Shown here: positions 1-8,336 of the stretch, piece after piece | How the letters are laid out: the number at the start of each line of letters is the position of its first letter | Position numbering within the stretch: position 1 is the stretch's first letter | Assembly (NCBI RefSeq): GCF_003063355.1 | Contig: NZ_NESH01000001.1 | Coordinates: 434,001-498,000 of the forward strand | Direction of reading: 5' to 3' | DNA from: Limnohabitans sp. Bal53 | GTDB taxonomy: Bacteria; Pseudomonadota; Gammaproteobacteria; Burkholderiales; Burkholderiaceae_C | Length of the DNA: 64,000 nt | The notes under the pieces: generated by a model | The model's input: the letters and a program-made list of their open reading frames with translations, nothing else | The model's database searches: none | What the model was told of the DNA's origin: nothing | Made by a program: the position numbers and the translations under genes

Positions 1-299
1 CCAGCCCGGCCAAAGCACCTCAAGCCAAAGCTGCAGACAAGAAAAAGGCTGCGGCTCCAACCAAGGCTGCCAAAGAGAAAAAAGTCAAAGTGGTGCGCGA
101 CAGCTTCACCCTGCCCAAGACCGAGCTGCTGCAAATTACCGAAATGAAAAAACGCGCCATGGCTTTGGGCGTCGAAGTCAAGAAAAGCGAGCTGATCCGT
201 GCAGGCCTGCAGGCCCTGGCCGGCATGGCCGACACCGCTTTCAAGAAAGCCATGGCCAACGTGCCGACCATCAAAACCGGTCGTCCTGCCAAAGACTGA
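1..299 (+). CDS. Partial Lys/Ala-rich protein with a ribbon-helix-helix-like C-terminal part
   Basis: The reading frame is open from base 3 and has no start codon in the window, so the N terminus lies upstream. The visible part begins with about 30 residues made almost only of Lys, Ala, Pro, Thr and Gln, a disordered basic tail like those of histone-H1-like proteins. It is followed by a compact 65-residue segment (FTLPKTELLQI, KKSELIRAGLQALAGM) that looks like the strand plus two helices of a ribbon-helix-helix DNA-binding fold. A nucleoid-associated or DNA-binding role is inferred from this; the family is not recognised. It ends 21 bases before the stop of the convergent sixA gene. Confidence 0.6.
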   Translation, partial: SPAKAPQAKAADKKKAAAPTKAAKEKKVKVVRDSFTLPKTELLQITEMKKRAMALGVEVKKSELIRAGLQALAGMADTAFKKAMANVPTIKTGRPAKD

Positions 300-320
300 T
301 GCTGTTTTAGAGCGCGCTGC

Positions 321-782
321 TCACAAGCGCTCTGGGCAAGTCACGGCCAACAGCACGGTTTGCGATTGGCCTTCGCGGATGCGGTGGCGCAGCCACCACA
401 CCGCGCCTTTGCGGATGGCGCAGGCGGCCTCGGGCATGCCCAGCAGGTGCGCCACCATGCCGCCCAGTGCTGGTTGGTGGCCCACGAGCAAGACCGGGTA
501 ACGCGCCTCGGGCCAGCCGGATGTTTCCAGCACGTCAGCAACGCTTGCCCCAGGTGAGAGCGCATCGCGCACTTTGTATTTGCGGCTCAAGGCTCGCACG
601 GTTTGCTCTGCCCGCACGGCCGGACTGCTGAGCACTCGGGTGCCTTGCGGCAACTGCGCATCCAGCCAGACGGCCATGCGATCGGCCTGTTTGCGCCCAC
701 GTGGTGTCAGAACCCGCCGCATATCGTCCTCACCGGGCTCGGCTTCATGGGCTTCGGCATGCCGCCACACGATCAAGTCCAT
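321..782 (-). CDS. sixA: Phosphohistidine phosphatase SixA
   Basis: A 153-residue member of the histidine phosphatase superfamily. It starts with the family signature WRHAEAH, which carries the nucleophilic histidine, and has the second conserved histidine in the VGHQP motif near residue 100. SixA removes phosphate from histidine phosphotransfer domains in the cytoplasm. The ATG at 782 was chosen because the signature then sits at the extreme N terminus, as in the family; the frame stays open upstream only because it overlaps ppk1. It lies 5 bases downstream of ppk1 on the same strand, so the two are probably co-transcribed. Confidence 0.85.
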   Translation of the reverse strand: MDLIVWRHAEAHEAEPGEDDMRRVLTPRGRKQADRMAVWLDAQLPQGTRVLSSPAVRAEQTVRALSRKYKVRDALSPGASVADVLETSGWPEARYPVLLVGHQPALGGMVAHLLGMPEAACAIRKGAVWWLRHRIREGQSQTVLLAVTCPERL

Positions 783-787
783 GGCGC

Positions 788-2872
788 TCACTCCCGCACA
801 GGCGATGCGTCGTAACGCTGCATCAGCGCTTGTTGCGCACCGGGCCCGGGAGCCGTCAGGCCCACGCGGTGGTACTGACCGTCTGGCGCCAAGTCCCAAG
901 CGTCGCGCTTGTCGTGCAAATAAGCAATCAGGCATTCGTCGATGATGCGCTGGCGCAGCAAAGGGTCGGTCACGGGCCAAGCCAGCTCGATGCGGCGCAT
1001 CATGTTGCGGCTCATCCAGTCAGCACTCGACAAATACAGCGATTCGTCTTGGTCGGCGCAAAAGTAAAACACCCGAGAGTGCTCCAAGAACCGGCCAATG
1101 ACCGAGCGCACCCGGATGTTGTCGCTCAAACCGTCCACCCCGGCGGGCAGCATGCAAGCCCCACGAACGATCAAATCGATCTTGGCGCCTTTTTGTCCAG
1201 CCGCCAACAAGGCCGCCATCAGAGGTTGGTCGGTCAAGGCATTCATCTTGATGACGATGCGACCGGCAGCGCCTCGCGCAGCGGCCGCACCCACCGCCTC
1301 AATGAGGGTCAGCATGTGGGCATGCAGGGTGAAAGGTGCAACCAGCACGCGCTTCATCTTGGGCAAGCGGCTTTGGCTGGCCAGGTGGCCAAAGAGTTGG
1401 TCCATGTCAGAGGTGATGTCGGCATCGGCCGTGAGGTAGCTGATGTCCGTGTACAGCGCAGCGGTGCGGCGGTTGTAATTGCCAGTGGACAGGTGACCAT
1501 AACGACGCAACACACGGCCTTCGCGGCGGGTGACCAAGAGCATTTTGGCGTGCGTCTTCAGGCCCACGATGCCGTAAACCACCTGAGCCCCAATCGATTC
1601 GAGTTGTTCGGCCCAGTTGATGTTGGCCTCTTCGTCAAAACGGGCCTTGAGCTCCACCACGGCCGTCACCTCTTTGCCCCGGCGCACGGCCTCGCGCAAC
1701 AAATCCATCATGGTCGTGTCGCTGCCTGCGCGGTAAATGGTTTGTTTGATGGCCAGCACATTCGGGTCCATCACGGCTTCACGCAAAAAGGCCAACACGC
1801 CATCAAAACTTTCAAAGGGCTGGTGGATCACCACATCGCCTTCTTTGAGCCGGTTAAACACCGACCCTTGTCGCGGCAGCTGCACCGGAAAACTGGCTTT
1901 GAAAGGAGGAAACAGCAGTTCAGGCGCGGGCACCAAATCGATGAGTTGCATCAGGCGCACCAGGTTCACCGGGCCATTGACCCGGAACACAGACGCCTCG
2001 GGCAGGCGAAACTCCTTGCGCAAAAATTCAGCCAAACGGGGCGCGCAGTTGGACGACACCTCCAGGCGTACCGCCTGGCCATAGTGGCGATGCTGCAGCC
2101 CTTGGCGCAGGGCCATGCGCAAGTTGGCGATCTCGTCTTCGTCAACCGCCAGGTCCGAGTGGCGCGTGACCCGGAACTGAGAAAACTGCCCGACCTCACG
2201 GCCCGGGAACAACTCGGCCAGATGAGCGCGGATCACGCTGGACAACAGCACAAAGGCTTTGCAGCCTTCGCACAAACGGTCTGGCAAGGGGATCACGCGT
2301 GGCAACACACGCGGCACTTTGACGATGGCGATTTCGTTGGCACGTCCAAAAGCGTCCTTGCCCGACAACTGCACGATGAAGTTAAGCGATTTGTTGGCCA
2401 CTTGCGGAAAAGGATGCGCCGGGTCCAACCCCACTGGCACCAGCAAAGGCTGCACTTCACGTTGGAAGTAGCTGCGCACCCAGCGCCGTTGCTCGGCATT
2501 GCGCTCACCATGCGACAAGAGCCGATAGCCGTGGCGCTGCAACGTGGGCAGCAAATCATCGTTGTACAACGCGTATTGCCGTGCCACCATGGCGTTGGTT
2601 TTGTCGGCAATGGCCTCCAAGCTGTTGTTGGTGTATTGGCCTGACTTGATTTCTTGCAAGCTGCCCATCACATGTGGCTCAGCCCGAACCTCAAAAAACT
2701 CGTCCAAGTTGGACGACACGATGCACAGGTAACGCAAGCGTTCAAGCACCGGCACCTCAGGGCGGTGCGCCCAATCGAGCACACGCTCGTTGAACGACAA
2801 AATACTCAGATCGCGATCCAACATCCCTGGAGCAGGTTCTGCCGATATGTTCTGTGAAAGTGATTTGACCAT
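788..2872 (-). CDS. ppk1: Polyphosphate kinase 1
   Basis: The 694-residue length is typical of PPK1, which reversibly polymerises the gamma-phosphate of ATP into inorganic polyphosphate at the inner membrane. The N terminus has the family hallmark LSFNERVLDWA followed by SSNLDEFFEVR. The catalytic region contains THAKMLLVTRREG, with the histidine that is phosphorylated in the E. coli enzyme, and RYGHLSTGNYN. It is first in a two-gene unit with sixA. No exopolyphosphatase gene (ppx), which often accompanies ppk, is present next to it. A Pho-box-like promoter lies about 30-60 bases upstream of the start. Confidence 0.96.
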   Translation of the reverse strand: MVKSLSQNISAEPAPGMLDRDLSILSFNERVLDWAHRPEVPVLERLRYLCIVSSNLDEFFEVRAEPHVMGSLQEIKSGQYTNNSLEAIADKTNAMVARQYALYNDDLLPTLQRHGYRLLSHGERNAEQRRWVRSYFQREVQPLLVPVGLDPAHPFPQVANKSLNFIVQLSGKDAFGRANEIAIVKVPRVLPRVIPLPDRLCEGCKAFVLLSSVIRAHLAELFPGREVGQFSQFRVTRHSDLAVDEDEIANLRMALRQGLQHRHYGQAVRLEVSSNCAPRLAEFLRKEFRLPEASVFRVNGPVNLVRLMQLIDLVPAPELLFPPFKASFPVQLPRQGSVFNRLKEGDVVIHQPFESFDGVLAFLREAVMDPNVLAIKQTIYRAGSDTTMMDLLREAVRRGKEVTAVVELKARFDEEANINWAEQLESIGAQVVYGIVGLKTHAKMLLVTRREGRVLRRYGHLSTGNYNRRTAALYTDISYLTADADITSDMDQLFGHLASQSRLPKMKRVLVAPFTLHAHMLTLIEAVGAAAARGAAGRIVIKMNALTDQPLMAALLAAGQKGAKIDLIVRGACMLPAGVDGLSDNIRVRSVIGRFLEHSRVFYFCADQDESLYLSSADWMSRNMMRRIELAWPVTDPLLRQRIIDECLIAYLHDKRDAWDLAPDGQYHRVGLTAPGPGAQQALMQRYDASPVRE

Positions 2873-2898
2873 CGCACACCATTGAATAAATTCAATTC

Positions 2899-2932
2899 AT
2901 TCTAGGAAGGCATCAAGTCAGTTTGATGACAA
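2899..2932 (-). promoter_or_regulatory. Putative Pho box and -10 element for ppk1
   Basis: Read on the minus strand, TTGTCAT (2932-2926), four bases, then CTGACTT (2921-2915) resembles the PhoB direct repeat CTGTCAT-N4-CTGTCAT (6/7 and 5/7 matches). TAGAAT, a good -10 hexamer, occupies 2904-2899, ten bases downstream. That is the spacing at PhoB-activated promoters, where the Pho box replaces the -35 element. The start codon is 27 bases further on. Control of ppk by phosphate starvation is established in other proteobacteria; here it is inferred from the motif. Confidence 0.45.
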
Positions 2933-3004
2933 TGGTGTGAAACTGTGTGCTGGTTTTCCCTAGCCCTTGATGAACCTCAAGACAGCATGGAACAAGGTGC
3001 AGCT

Positions 3005-3934
3005 TTAGGTCGCAGCCGCCTGTGCAGGCACCGAGTTGACCACCACCGCCTGACCTGCCCAGTGAATGATTTCCAAACGACCGTCGGCATGCTCGACCAA
3101 GGCGGTGCGGCTTTCTACCCAATCGCCATCGTTGCAGTACAAGGTGCCGTTGACATCGCGGATTTCAGCGTGGTGGATATGGCCGCACACCACACCATCG
3201 TAGCCCCGGCGCTTGGCCTCTTGCGCCACCGCCACCTCAAAGTCGCTGATGAAATTGACTGCTTTTTTGACCTTGAGTTTGAGGTAAGCCGACAAGGACC
3301 AATAGGTCAGGCCCATCCGAGCCCTGTAGCTGTTGAGGTGGCGGTTGATCCGCAAGGTCAGCTCATACAACCAGTCGCCCACATAGGCCAACCACTTGGC
3401 GTACTGAATCACGCCATCAAAATGGTCGCCGTGCACCACCCACAGCTTGAGGCCTTTGGCCGTGGTGTGGACTGTGTCGTGCAGTACTTCGACCCCACCA
3501 AACGCATGCCCCACAAAATGTCGAGCAAACTCGTCGTGGTTGCCCGGTACATAAATGACGCGGCACCCTTTGCGCGCACGGCGCAACAGCTTCTGCACCA
3601 CATCGTTGTGACTTTGCGGCCAGAACCAACGCCTGCGCAATTGCCACCCGTCTACGATGTCACCCACCAAGTACAGCACATCGCTGGGGTGGTGCTTCAA
3701 AAAATCGAGCAAGGCTTCGGCCTGAAATCCGGGCGTGCCAATGTGCAGGTCCGAAATGAAAATAGCCCGCAATCGGGGCCGATCTGCGGGCATAGGGTCT
3801 TCATCAGGGTCTTCCGGCCCCTGATTCAAGAGAGGCCCTAACACAGGCAAAGTTTGAGCCAAGCGATCATCTGCCCCCACGTAAGAGGTTTTAAACAACC
3901 CAGCAGCAGGCGAGGCTTCGGTGATGGTTGTCAT
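3005..3934 (-). CDS. Metallophosphoesterase, UDP-2,3-diacylglucosamine diphosphatase (LpxH)-like
   Basis: A 309-residue calcineurin-like phosphoesterase with all five metal-binding blocks in order: ISDLHIG (DxH), VGDIVDGW, PGNHDE, VVHGDHFD and CGHIHHAE (GHxH). This arrangement is that of the LpxH-like branch, which cleaves UDP-2,3-diacylglucosamine to lipid X in lipid A synthesis; a long acidic N-terminal extension of about 70 residues precedes the first block. The ATG at 3934 overlaps the stop of the upstream acyltransferase by 4 bases (ATGA), so the two are translationally coupled. That coupling fits a lipid-related job. Exact substrate is not proven by sequence alone; a second LpxH elsewhere is possible. 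Confidence 0.75.
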   Translation of the reverse strand: MTTITEASPAAGLFKTSYVGADDRLAQTLPVLGPLLNQGPEDPDEDPMPADRPRLRAIFISDLHIGTPGFQAEALLDFLKHHPSDVLYLVGDIVDGWQLRRRWFWPQSHNDVVQKLLRRARKGCRVIYVPGNHDEFARHFVGHAFGGVEVLHDTVHTTAKGLKLWVVHGDHFDGVIQYAKWLAYVGDWLYELTLRINRHLNSYRARMGLTYWSLSAYLKLKVKKAVNFISDFEVAVAQEAKRRGYDGVVCGHIHHAEIRDVNGTLYCNDGDWVESRTALVEHADGRLEIIHWAGQAVVVNSVPAQAAAT

Positions 3935-4776
3935 AAAGCCCCCAAGGAAAAGTGCTTGCGGTAGCGCTGGGGCAAATCGGCTGTGCGCATCAGCATGGGC
4001 AGATCGGCGGTATTGAAGTCCGGGTCCCATGCGGGTGCACCCAATACTTTGGCGCCCAGACGCAGGTAACCCTTGATGAGCGCTGGCGGCTCGATGGGCA
4101 AATGGGCGTCCAACTCTTCAACGGGCAAGGGCAGGCGTGGCCTGACATGGAACTGGATGTCAGCCAAATGGCTTTGACGCAACTGGTGCCAGATGCTGGC
4201 CGCAGCATCACCCGTCACCAGCCCGTTGTGCAGCATGGGAATGCTGGCGCAACCGATCATGGTGTCCAAGCGGTTGCGGTCCATGAACTCAAACAGCGCA
4301 CCCCACAATGCCATGATGACACCACCGTGGCGGTGATCCGCGTGCACACAGCTGCGGCCCAACTCCACCATGCGGCTGCGCAATCCACGCAAGCGAGTCA
4401 GGTCAAACTCGGTGTCACTGTAAGTGCTGCCTGCTCGCTTGGCCTGCACTGGCGTGAGCACCCGGTAGGTGCCAATCACTTGGCCTGAAGCGCTGTCTCG
4501 CACCAGCAGGTGTTCGCAGTAGTCGTCAAACAAATCGATGTCGTGGCCAGGCACTGTCTTGGGCAAACGTGCACCGAGTTCGGTCGCAAAGACTTGGTGC
4601 CTCAGACGCTGCGCTTCCCGAACTTCGTCGAGATGCTGCGCCCAGCTGACTTCAATGGTGCTTTGCACACGCCGAGGCAAAAATTCCAAACTGGAGACAG
4701 CGGACCTCGGATGAAGTGACCCCCTGGGCAATTGAACAGGGGACAGTGCGAAGGTGGGGTTCGGTAATTCTTTCAT
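3931..4776 (-). CDS. GNAT-type N-acyltransferase, OlsB-like
   Basis: A 281-residue protein with the Acetyltransf_5 type of GNAT fold seen in L-ornithine N(alpha)-acyltransferase (OlsB) and related hemolysin-like acyltransferases. Family features are LRHQVFATELGAR near residue 70, DDYCEHLLV, GTYRVLTP and MVELGRSCVH. OlsB moves a 3-hydroxyacyl group from acyl carrier protein to ornithine, the first step to phosphate-free ornithine lipids. The start at 4776 is chosen because AGGAG lies 8-9 bases before this ATG; a GTG at 4803 is in frame but would overlap that ribosome-binding site. Ornithine lipids are often made under phosphate limitation, which would fit the neighbouring ppk1 Pho-box candidate. 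Confidence 0.65.
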   Translation of the reverse strand: MKELPNPTFALSPVQLPRGSLHPRSAVSSLEFLPRRVQSTIEVSWAQHLDEVREAQRLRHQVFATELGARLPKTVPGHDIDLFDDYCEHLLVRDSASGQVIGTYRVLTPVQAKRAGSTYSDTEFDLTRLRGLRSRMVELGRSCVHADHRHGGVIMALWGALFEFMDRNRLDTMIGCASIPMLHNGLVTGDAAASIWHQLRQSHLADIQFHVRPRLPLPVEELDAHLPIEPPALIKGYLRLGAKVLGAPAWDPDFNTADLPMLMRTADLPQRYRKHFSLGAL

Positions 4777-4845
4777 GGCTTCAGCTCCTTTTTTTTCCTG
4801 CACTGAATGTTCAGTCTTCAGGATGTCAAAGCCATGTCTTATTTG

Positions 4846-5514
4846 TTAAATTTGAATGACGTGATCCCGCGCCACGCGACGCATCAACTGCATCAAATGG
4901 TCCAGCGCATCATGGCGCGTGTCCTCAAACCAACCGGGCTTTTTGCCGAGGTCATCCCAAACACGCAGCTTCACGGCATCGGCAAAAAAAGGCTCGGCTT
5001 CGAAAGCAGCGCATTCGTGCGTCGTCATGAGGCCGCCCTGCAATTGCAGGCTGCGCACCGAATCGGGCGAGAGCTTGCGGGCATAGGTCTCGCGGGTGCT
5101 GACCAAATAGCGTTTGGCCTGCACATGCAAACGCACGGGCTCCGATACAGCAGGCCCAAACACAGGCAGCAGCACATCGGCACCGACTCGTTCGTGTTCA
5201 TCGTCTTGACCGTGAAGGGTAGGCGTGCCCTCCAGATTCACCCACAAATGGCCCACATCGTGCAGCCAACTGGCCAGTTGCAAAGACGCACTGGCACCCG
5301 ATTTTTCAGCCAGACGACCGCATTGCCACGCGTGCATCAACTCGGTCACCTGTTCGCCTGCATAGACACGGTCACCGCCTTGCTCGTAGAGCGCCAAAAG
5401 GGTGTTCATCATTTTTTGCATGGCGAGACTGTGATCCCGCAACATGTCAAAACCATGACAAAACGGGGCTGTGCCGCGCTGACTTATCGCCTTCATGAAA
5501 GCGTCACAGGCCAT
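4846..5514 (-). CDS. HD-domain oxygenase-like protein (PhnZ-related family)
   Basis: A 222-residue HD-domain protein with LASWLHDVGHLWV (His-Asp pair) and GQDDEHERVGADVL. The block EPVRLHVQAKRYL followed by SVRSLQLQGG matches the phosphonate-degradation HD-domain oxygenase family, whose studied member PhnZ is a di-iron dioxygenase acting on 2-amino-1-hydroxyethylphosphonate. Motifs begin at about residue 45, and the true start is uncertain: ATGs at 5514, 5496, 5445 and 5421 are all in frame and none has a clear ribosome-binding site. No phosphonate gene (phnY, phnA, phnW) is adjacent, so the substrate is open. It is upstream of the OlsB-like gene on the same strand (69-base gap). Confidence 0.65.
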   Translation of the reverse strand: MACDAFMKAISQRGTAPFCHGFDMLRDHSLAMQKMMNTLLALYEQGGDRVYAGEQVTELMHAWQCGRLAEKSGASASLQLASWLHDVGHLWVNLEGTPTLHGQDDEHERVGADVLLPVFGPAVSEPVRLHVQAKRYLVSTRETYARKLSPDSVRSLQLQGGLMTTHECAAFEAEPFFADAVKLRVWDDLGKKPGWFEDTRHDALDHLMQLMRRVARDHVIQI

Positions 5515-5551
5515 TTGTATGATGCGCTCATGTCAAAGTCCTTTGATTACC

Positions 5552-6418
5552 ATGCGCCAAGGCCTCAATCCTGAACAAGCGTTTTGGTCACGTCTGAGCG
5601 GACCGCAACAAGCATGGCTGGCGGGCCAACTCAAGGCCCAGCAACCGCGGCCCGGCGATGGCGTCGTCTGGTCATGTGAGGGGCTGGACTTGGGTTGGGT
5701 GAGCGCCGAACGCGCGCAGGACATGGTGGCTTTGCTGCCGGGTTGCACCCTCGCGCAGCGTCGTTTGCGCTGGCAACCTTTAGCAGACCCGGCTTTGCAG
5801 CGCAGCCAAACGCTGCAGGCTTTTTTAGTGCAACAAGCGGCACAAGGACGGCTTACCGGTTGGCGAGGTGAATTTTTTGCATGGTGGCCTGACACCCCCG
5901 CCTACCCTCCGGCTTTGGATGTGCCCCCATTTTTGTGCGTGGAGCGCTCTGGCTTCAGGCACCTGGGCATGATGAGCCATGCGGTGCACATCCATGGTTT
6001 TTTGCCTGAGGGCTATCTGTGGTGCGGCCGCCGCTCAGACCACAAAGCCACCGACCCCGGCCTGCTCGACAACTTGGCCGCAGGGGGCTTGACGGCGGGA
6101 GAAAGCCCTTTGACTACAGCTGTGCGTGAACTGGCTGAAGAAGCCAGCTTGCACTTGACCGAACCAACCCGCTTGCGGGGGGCCGGCGTGATCCGCACCC
6201 AAAGGCTTGAGCCCCAAGGCTGGCATGACGAGCAATTGCTCGTTTACACCTTGCATCTGTCTGAGCAAGAGACCCCCCTCAATGCCGATGGCGAGGTGCA
6301 GGAATTTCTGTGCCTGAGCCCGGATGAGGTGGTCTCACGCATGCAATCGGGACAATTCACCCCAGACGCTTGCGCTTCGCTGGCCCAAAGTTTGTCGGGG
6401 CTCATGACGTCATCCTGA
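5552..6418 (+). CDS. Nudix hydrolase with DUF4743-type N-terminal domain
   Basis: About 288 residues. The second half carries a complete Nudix box, GGLTAGESPLTTAVRELAEE, with the REx2EE core needed for Mg-dependent cleavage of a nucleoside diphosphate linked to another group. The block before it (FRHLGMMSHAVHIHGF, WCGRRSDHKATDPG) is that of the DUF4743/thiamine-pyrophosphokinase-associated Nudix branch found in bacteria and as a fusion in plants and yeast. The substrate is unknown. Start choice is weak: ATGs at 5522 and 5495 are also in frame, and the gene is divergent from and may slightly overlap the HD-domain gene. Confidence 0.75.
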   Translation: MRQGLNPEQAFWSRLSGPQQAWLAGQLKAQQPRPGDGVVWSCEGLDLGWVSAERAQDMVALLPGCTLAQRRLRWQPLADPALQRSQTLQAFLVQQAAQGRLTGWRGEFFAWWPDTPAYPPALDVPPFLCVERSGFRHLGMMSHAVHIHGFLPEGYLWCGRRSDHKATDPGLLDNLAAGGLTAGESPLTTAVRELAEEASLHLTEPTRLRGAGVIRTQRLEPQGWHDEQLLVYTLHLSEQETPLNADGEVQEFLCLSPDEVVSRMQSGQFTPDACASLAQSLSGLMTSS

Positions 6419-6550
6419 GTGAGGCCGTCTCACCAAGAGCTGTTTTCAAAGGGTGTAGATCACGGGCGTCACGATTGGCATGCAGGTGACGCGGGGTTAG
6501 CTCAGAGTCGGTTATCGTTTGGCTTTTTAGCAGACCCTTGGAACCCGACC

Positions 6551-6853
6551 ATGATCCTCGAACTCGCCGACATCCGCATCCAGCCAGGCCAGCAGGCCGC
6601 TTTTGAACAAGCCATTGAGCTGGGCCTGAACACTGTGGCCTCCAGGGCCAAAGGCTTTCGGGGGGCCAAGGTCAACCGCTGCATCGAAACCCCCGAGCGC
6701 TTTGTGCTGCAGATTTTCTGGGACACACTGGAAGACCACACGGTGGGCTTTCGCCAGTCACCGCTGTTCACCGAGTGGCGCGCCATCGTCGGCCCCTTCT
6801 TTGCCGCGCCTCCTCACGTAGAGCATTTTGAGTTGACCTACACCTCGGCCTGA
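6551..6853 (+). CDS. Antibiotic-biosynthesis-monooxygenase (ABM) domain protein
   Basis: A 100-residue single-domain protein of the ferredoxin-like dimeric alpha-beta barrel type. The pattern MILELADIRIQPGQQAAFEQ, GFRGAKVNRCIETPERFVL and the terminal FELTY strand fits ABM/YgiN-like proteins, which act as small cofactor-free monooxygenases or stress proteins. No substrate can be named. The ATG at 6551 gives the fold its first strand; the frame is open back to 6419 but without a ribosome-binding site or recognisable protein. It is convergent with the MarR gene, 8 bases apart. Confidence 0.7.
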   Translation: MILELADIRIQPGQQAAFEQAIELGLNTVASRAKGFRGAKVNRCIETPERFVLQIFWDTLEDHTVGFRQSPLFTEWRAIVGPFFAAPPHVEHFELTYTSA

Positions 6854-6861
6854 TGCTTGAC

Positions 6862-7299
6862 TCAGGCGGCTTGATGGCCTTGCACCAGACGCGAGAGCAA
6901 ATGCACAAACTGGCTCTGCTCTTGCGGCGTCAGAGGTGCCAGAATTTTTTCTTGCACCTGGGCTACATCCGACTGAATGCGGGCCAGGGCCTGCACCCCT
7001 TGGGGCGTGACCACCAACAGCTTGCGCCTGCGGTCGGCCGGATCGGCCTCGCGCACCACCCAGCCCTTGGCCTCCAGCCGCCCGATCACCGAACCCGAAG
7101 TCGCCGGATCAAAGGCCACCCGCTTGGCCAGGCTCACTTGGTCGATGCCGGGGCTGCCCAGCAAGGCGTTCAGGATGGCGAACTGCACAGGCGTGATGTC
7201 GGCACTGGCCAATTGTTCGGCAAAAATGGCCACGGCAATTTGCTGGGCCCGGCGAATCAGGTGACCCGGCGTGGCCTGAAGGTCGATGCTTTGGATCAT
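6862..7299 (-). CDS. MarR-family transcriptional regulator
   Basis: 145 residues with the MarR winged helix: the recognition region VSLAKRVAFDPATSGSVIGR and the wing motif ADPADRRRKLLVVTPQG, including the conserved DRR. MarR dimers usually repress a divergent gene until a phenolic or aromatic ligand binds. It is divergent from the fumarylacetoacetate-hydrolase-family gene at 7388 with 88 bases between the start codons, so control of that gene (and possibly itself) is the natural inference. No convincing operator was picked out in the gap. Confidence 0.88.
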   Translation of the reverse strand: MIQSIDLQATPGHLIRRAQQIAVAIFAEQLASADITPVQFAILNALLGSPGIDQVSLAKRVAFDPATSGSVIGRLEAKGWVVREADPADRRRKLLVVTPQGVQALARIQSDVAQVQEKILAPLTPQEQSQFVHLLSRLVQGHQAA

Positions 7300-7387
7300 G
7301 TGGGTGACGTGTTGCGGGGATGACGCAGGAGCCTGAGTTCAGACATTCCGATTACCATCTGATTTTCATTTTTTGAGAAAGCGTCCC

Positions 7388-8083
7388 ATGAGTTTTGTAT
7401 TTTCACCCATGCCTGTGGTCTCGGTGCCTGTGCTCGGTCAACCCGAACGTTTTCCGGTGCACCGCATTTACTGCGTGGGCCGCAATTATGAAGAGCACGC
7501 CAAAGAGATGGGATTTACCGGGCGCGAGCCACCTTTCTTTTTCCTCAAGCCTGCCGACAGCCTGGTGGTGGTTGAAGCCGGCCAGACCGGCGCCATGCCC
7601 TACCCCAGCCTCACGCAAAACCTGCACCACGAGATCGAACTCGTGGTGGCCATTGGCCAAGGTGGGCGCAACATCTTGGCCGCCGATGCGCACAAGCACA
7701 TTTATGGCTACGCCGTGGGCCTGGACATGACACGCCGCGACCTGCAAAACGAGATGAAAAAGCAAGGCCGCCCCTGGTGCATCGGCAAAGCCTTTGATCA
7801 CTCAGCCCCCATCGGCCCGATCACGCCGATGGCGCAAGCCGGTGACGTGAACCAGGCTGAGATCAGCCTGCAGGTCAACGGTGCAGACCGCCAGCGCAGC
7901 AACGTGGCCAAACTCATCTGGAGCGTGGCCGAAACCATCGAACACCTGTCCGCCGCCTGGGAACTGCAGCCCGGAGACCTGATTTACACCGGCACCCCCG
8001 AGGGTGTAGCTGCCGTGGTGACGGGTGACACCTTGGTGGGCCAAGTGGCAGGGCTGGGCAGTTTGCACCTCCAAATTTACTGA
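7388..8083 (+). CDS. Fumarylacetoacetate hydrolase family protein, fumarylpyruvate hydrolase-like
   Basis: 231 residues of the FAH fold, with HRIYCVGRNYEEHAKEMG at the N terminus, the metal ligands in HHEIELVVAIG, the conserved GKAFDHSAPIGP block, and DLIYTGTPEGV near the C terminus. Short single-domain members like this hydrolyse fumarylpyruvate (gentisate pathway, NagK) or related acylpyruvates in aromatic catabolism. The ATG at 7388 replaces an in-frame TTG at 7373 because it matches the family N terminus. The divergent MarR gene probably controls it, and the TRAP operon downstream may import the organic acid that feeds the pathway; both are inferences. Confidence 0.82.
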   Translation: MSFVFSPMPVVSVPVLGQPERFPVHRIYCVGRNYEEHAKEMGFTGREPPFFFLKPADSLVVVEAGQTGAMPYPSLTQNLHHEIELVVAIGQGGRNILAADAHKHIYGYAVGLDMTRRDLQNEMKKQGRPWCIGKAFDHSAPIGPITPMAQAGDVNQAEISLQVNGADRQRSNVAKLIWSVAETIEHLSAAWELQPGDLIYTGTPEGVAAVVTGDTLVGQVAGLGSLHLQIY

Positions 8084-8278
8084 TGCGGGGCTGAGACCAG
8101 AACTGTGTTCTGGTTCTCGCCAAAAGCGTTTTCCCTATGAACAAAAGTGCGCAACCACAAAACTTCACAGGGTTAACCCCAGAGAAATATCAAGAAAGTT
8201 GCAACATAATTCATATTCTCAAGCCAAAAGCCATTTAAAAGCTTTTGAACCCACGCTTTTGACCAGCCGAATTTCATT

Positions 8279-8298
8279 AACCGACCGATCGGTTGGTT
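8279..8298. promoter_or_regulatory. TetR-type palindromic operator upstream of the TRAP operon
   Basis: The 20 bases form two 10-base arms, AACCGACCGA and TCGGTTGGTT, which are inverted repeats with a single mismatch and no spacer. Palindromes built on ACCGACCGATCGGT are typical of TetR-family operators. The site lies 38 bases before the dctP start and directly abuts a possible -10 hexamer TATGAT at 8299-8304, a position suited to repression. No tetR gene is present in the window, so the regulator would be encoded elsewhere. Confidence 0.5.
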
Positions 8299-8336
8299 TA
8301 TGATGATTTTTTTAAACCCATGATGGAGACAAGTCG

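Noticed and set aside
701..2644. 647-codon plus-strand frame
   Set aside because: It is the antisense shadow of ppk1, rich in His/Gln/Arg as expected from reversed GC-rich codons, with no family resemblance.
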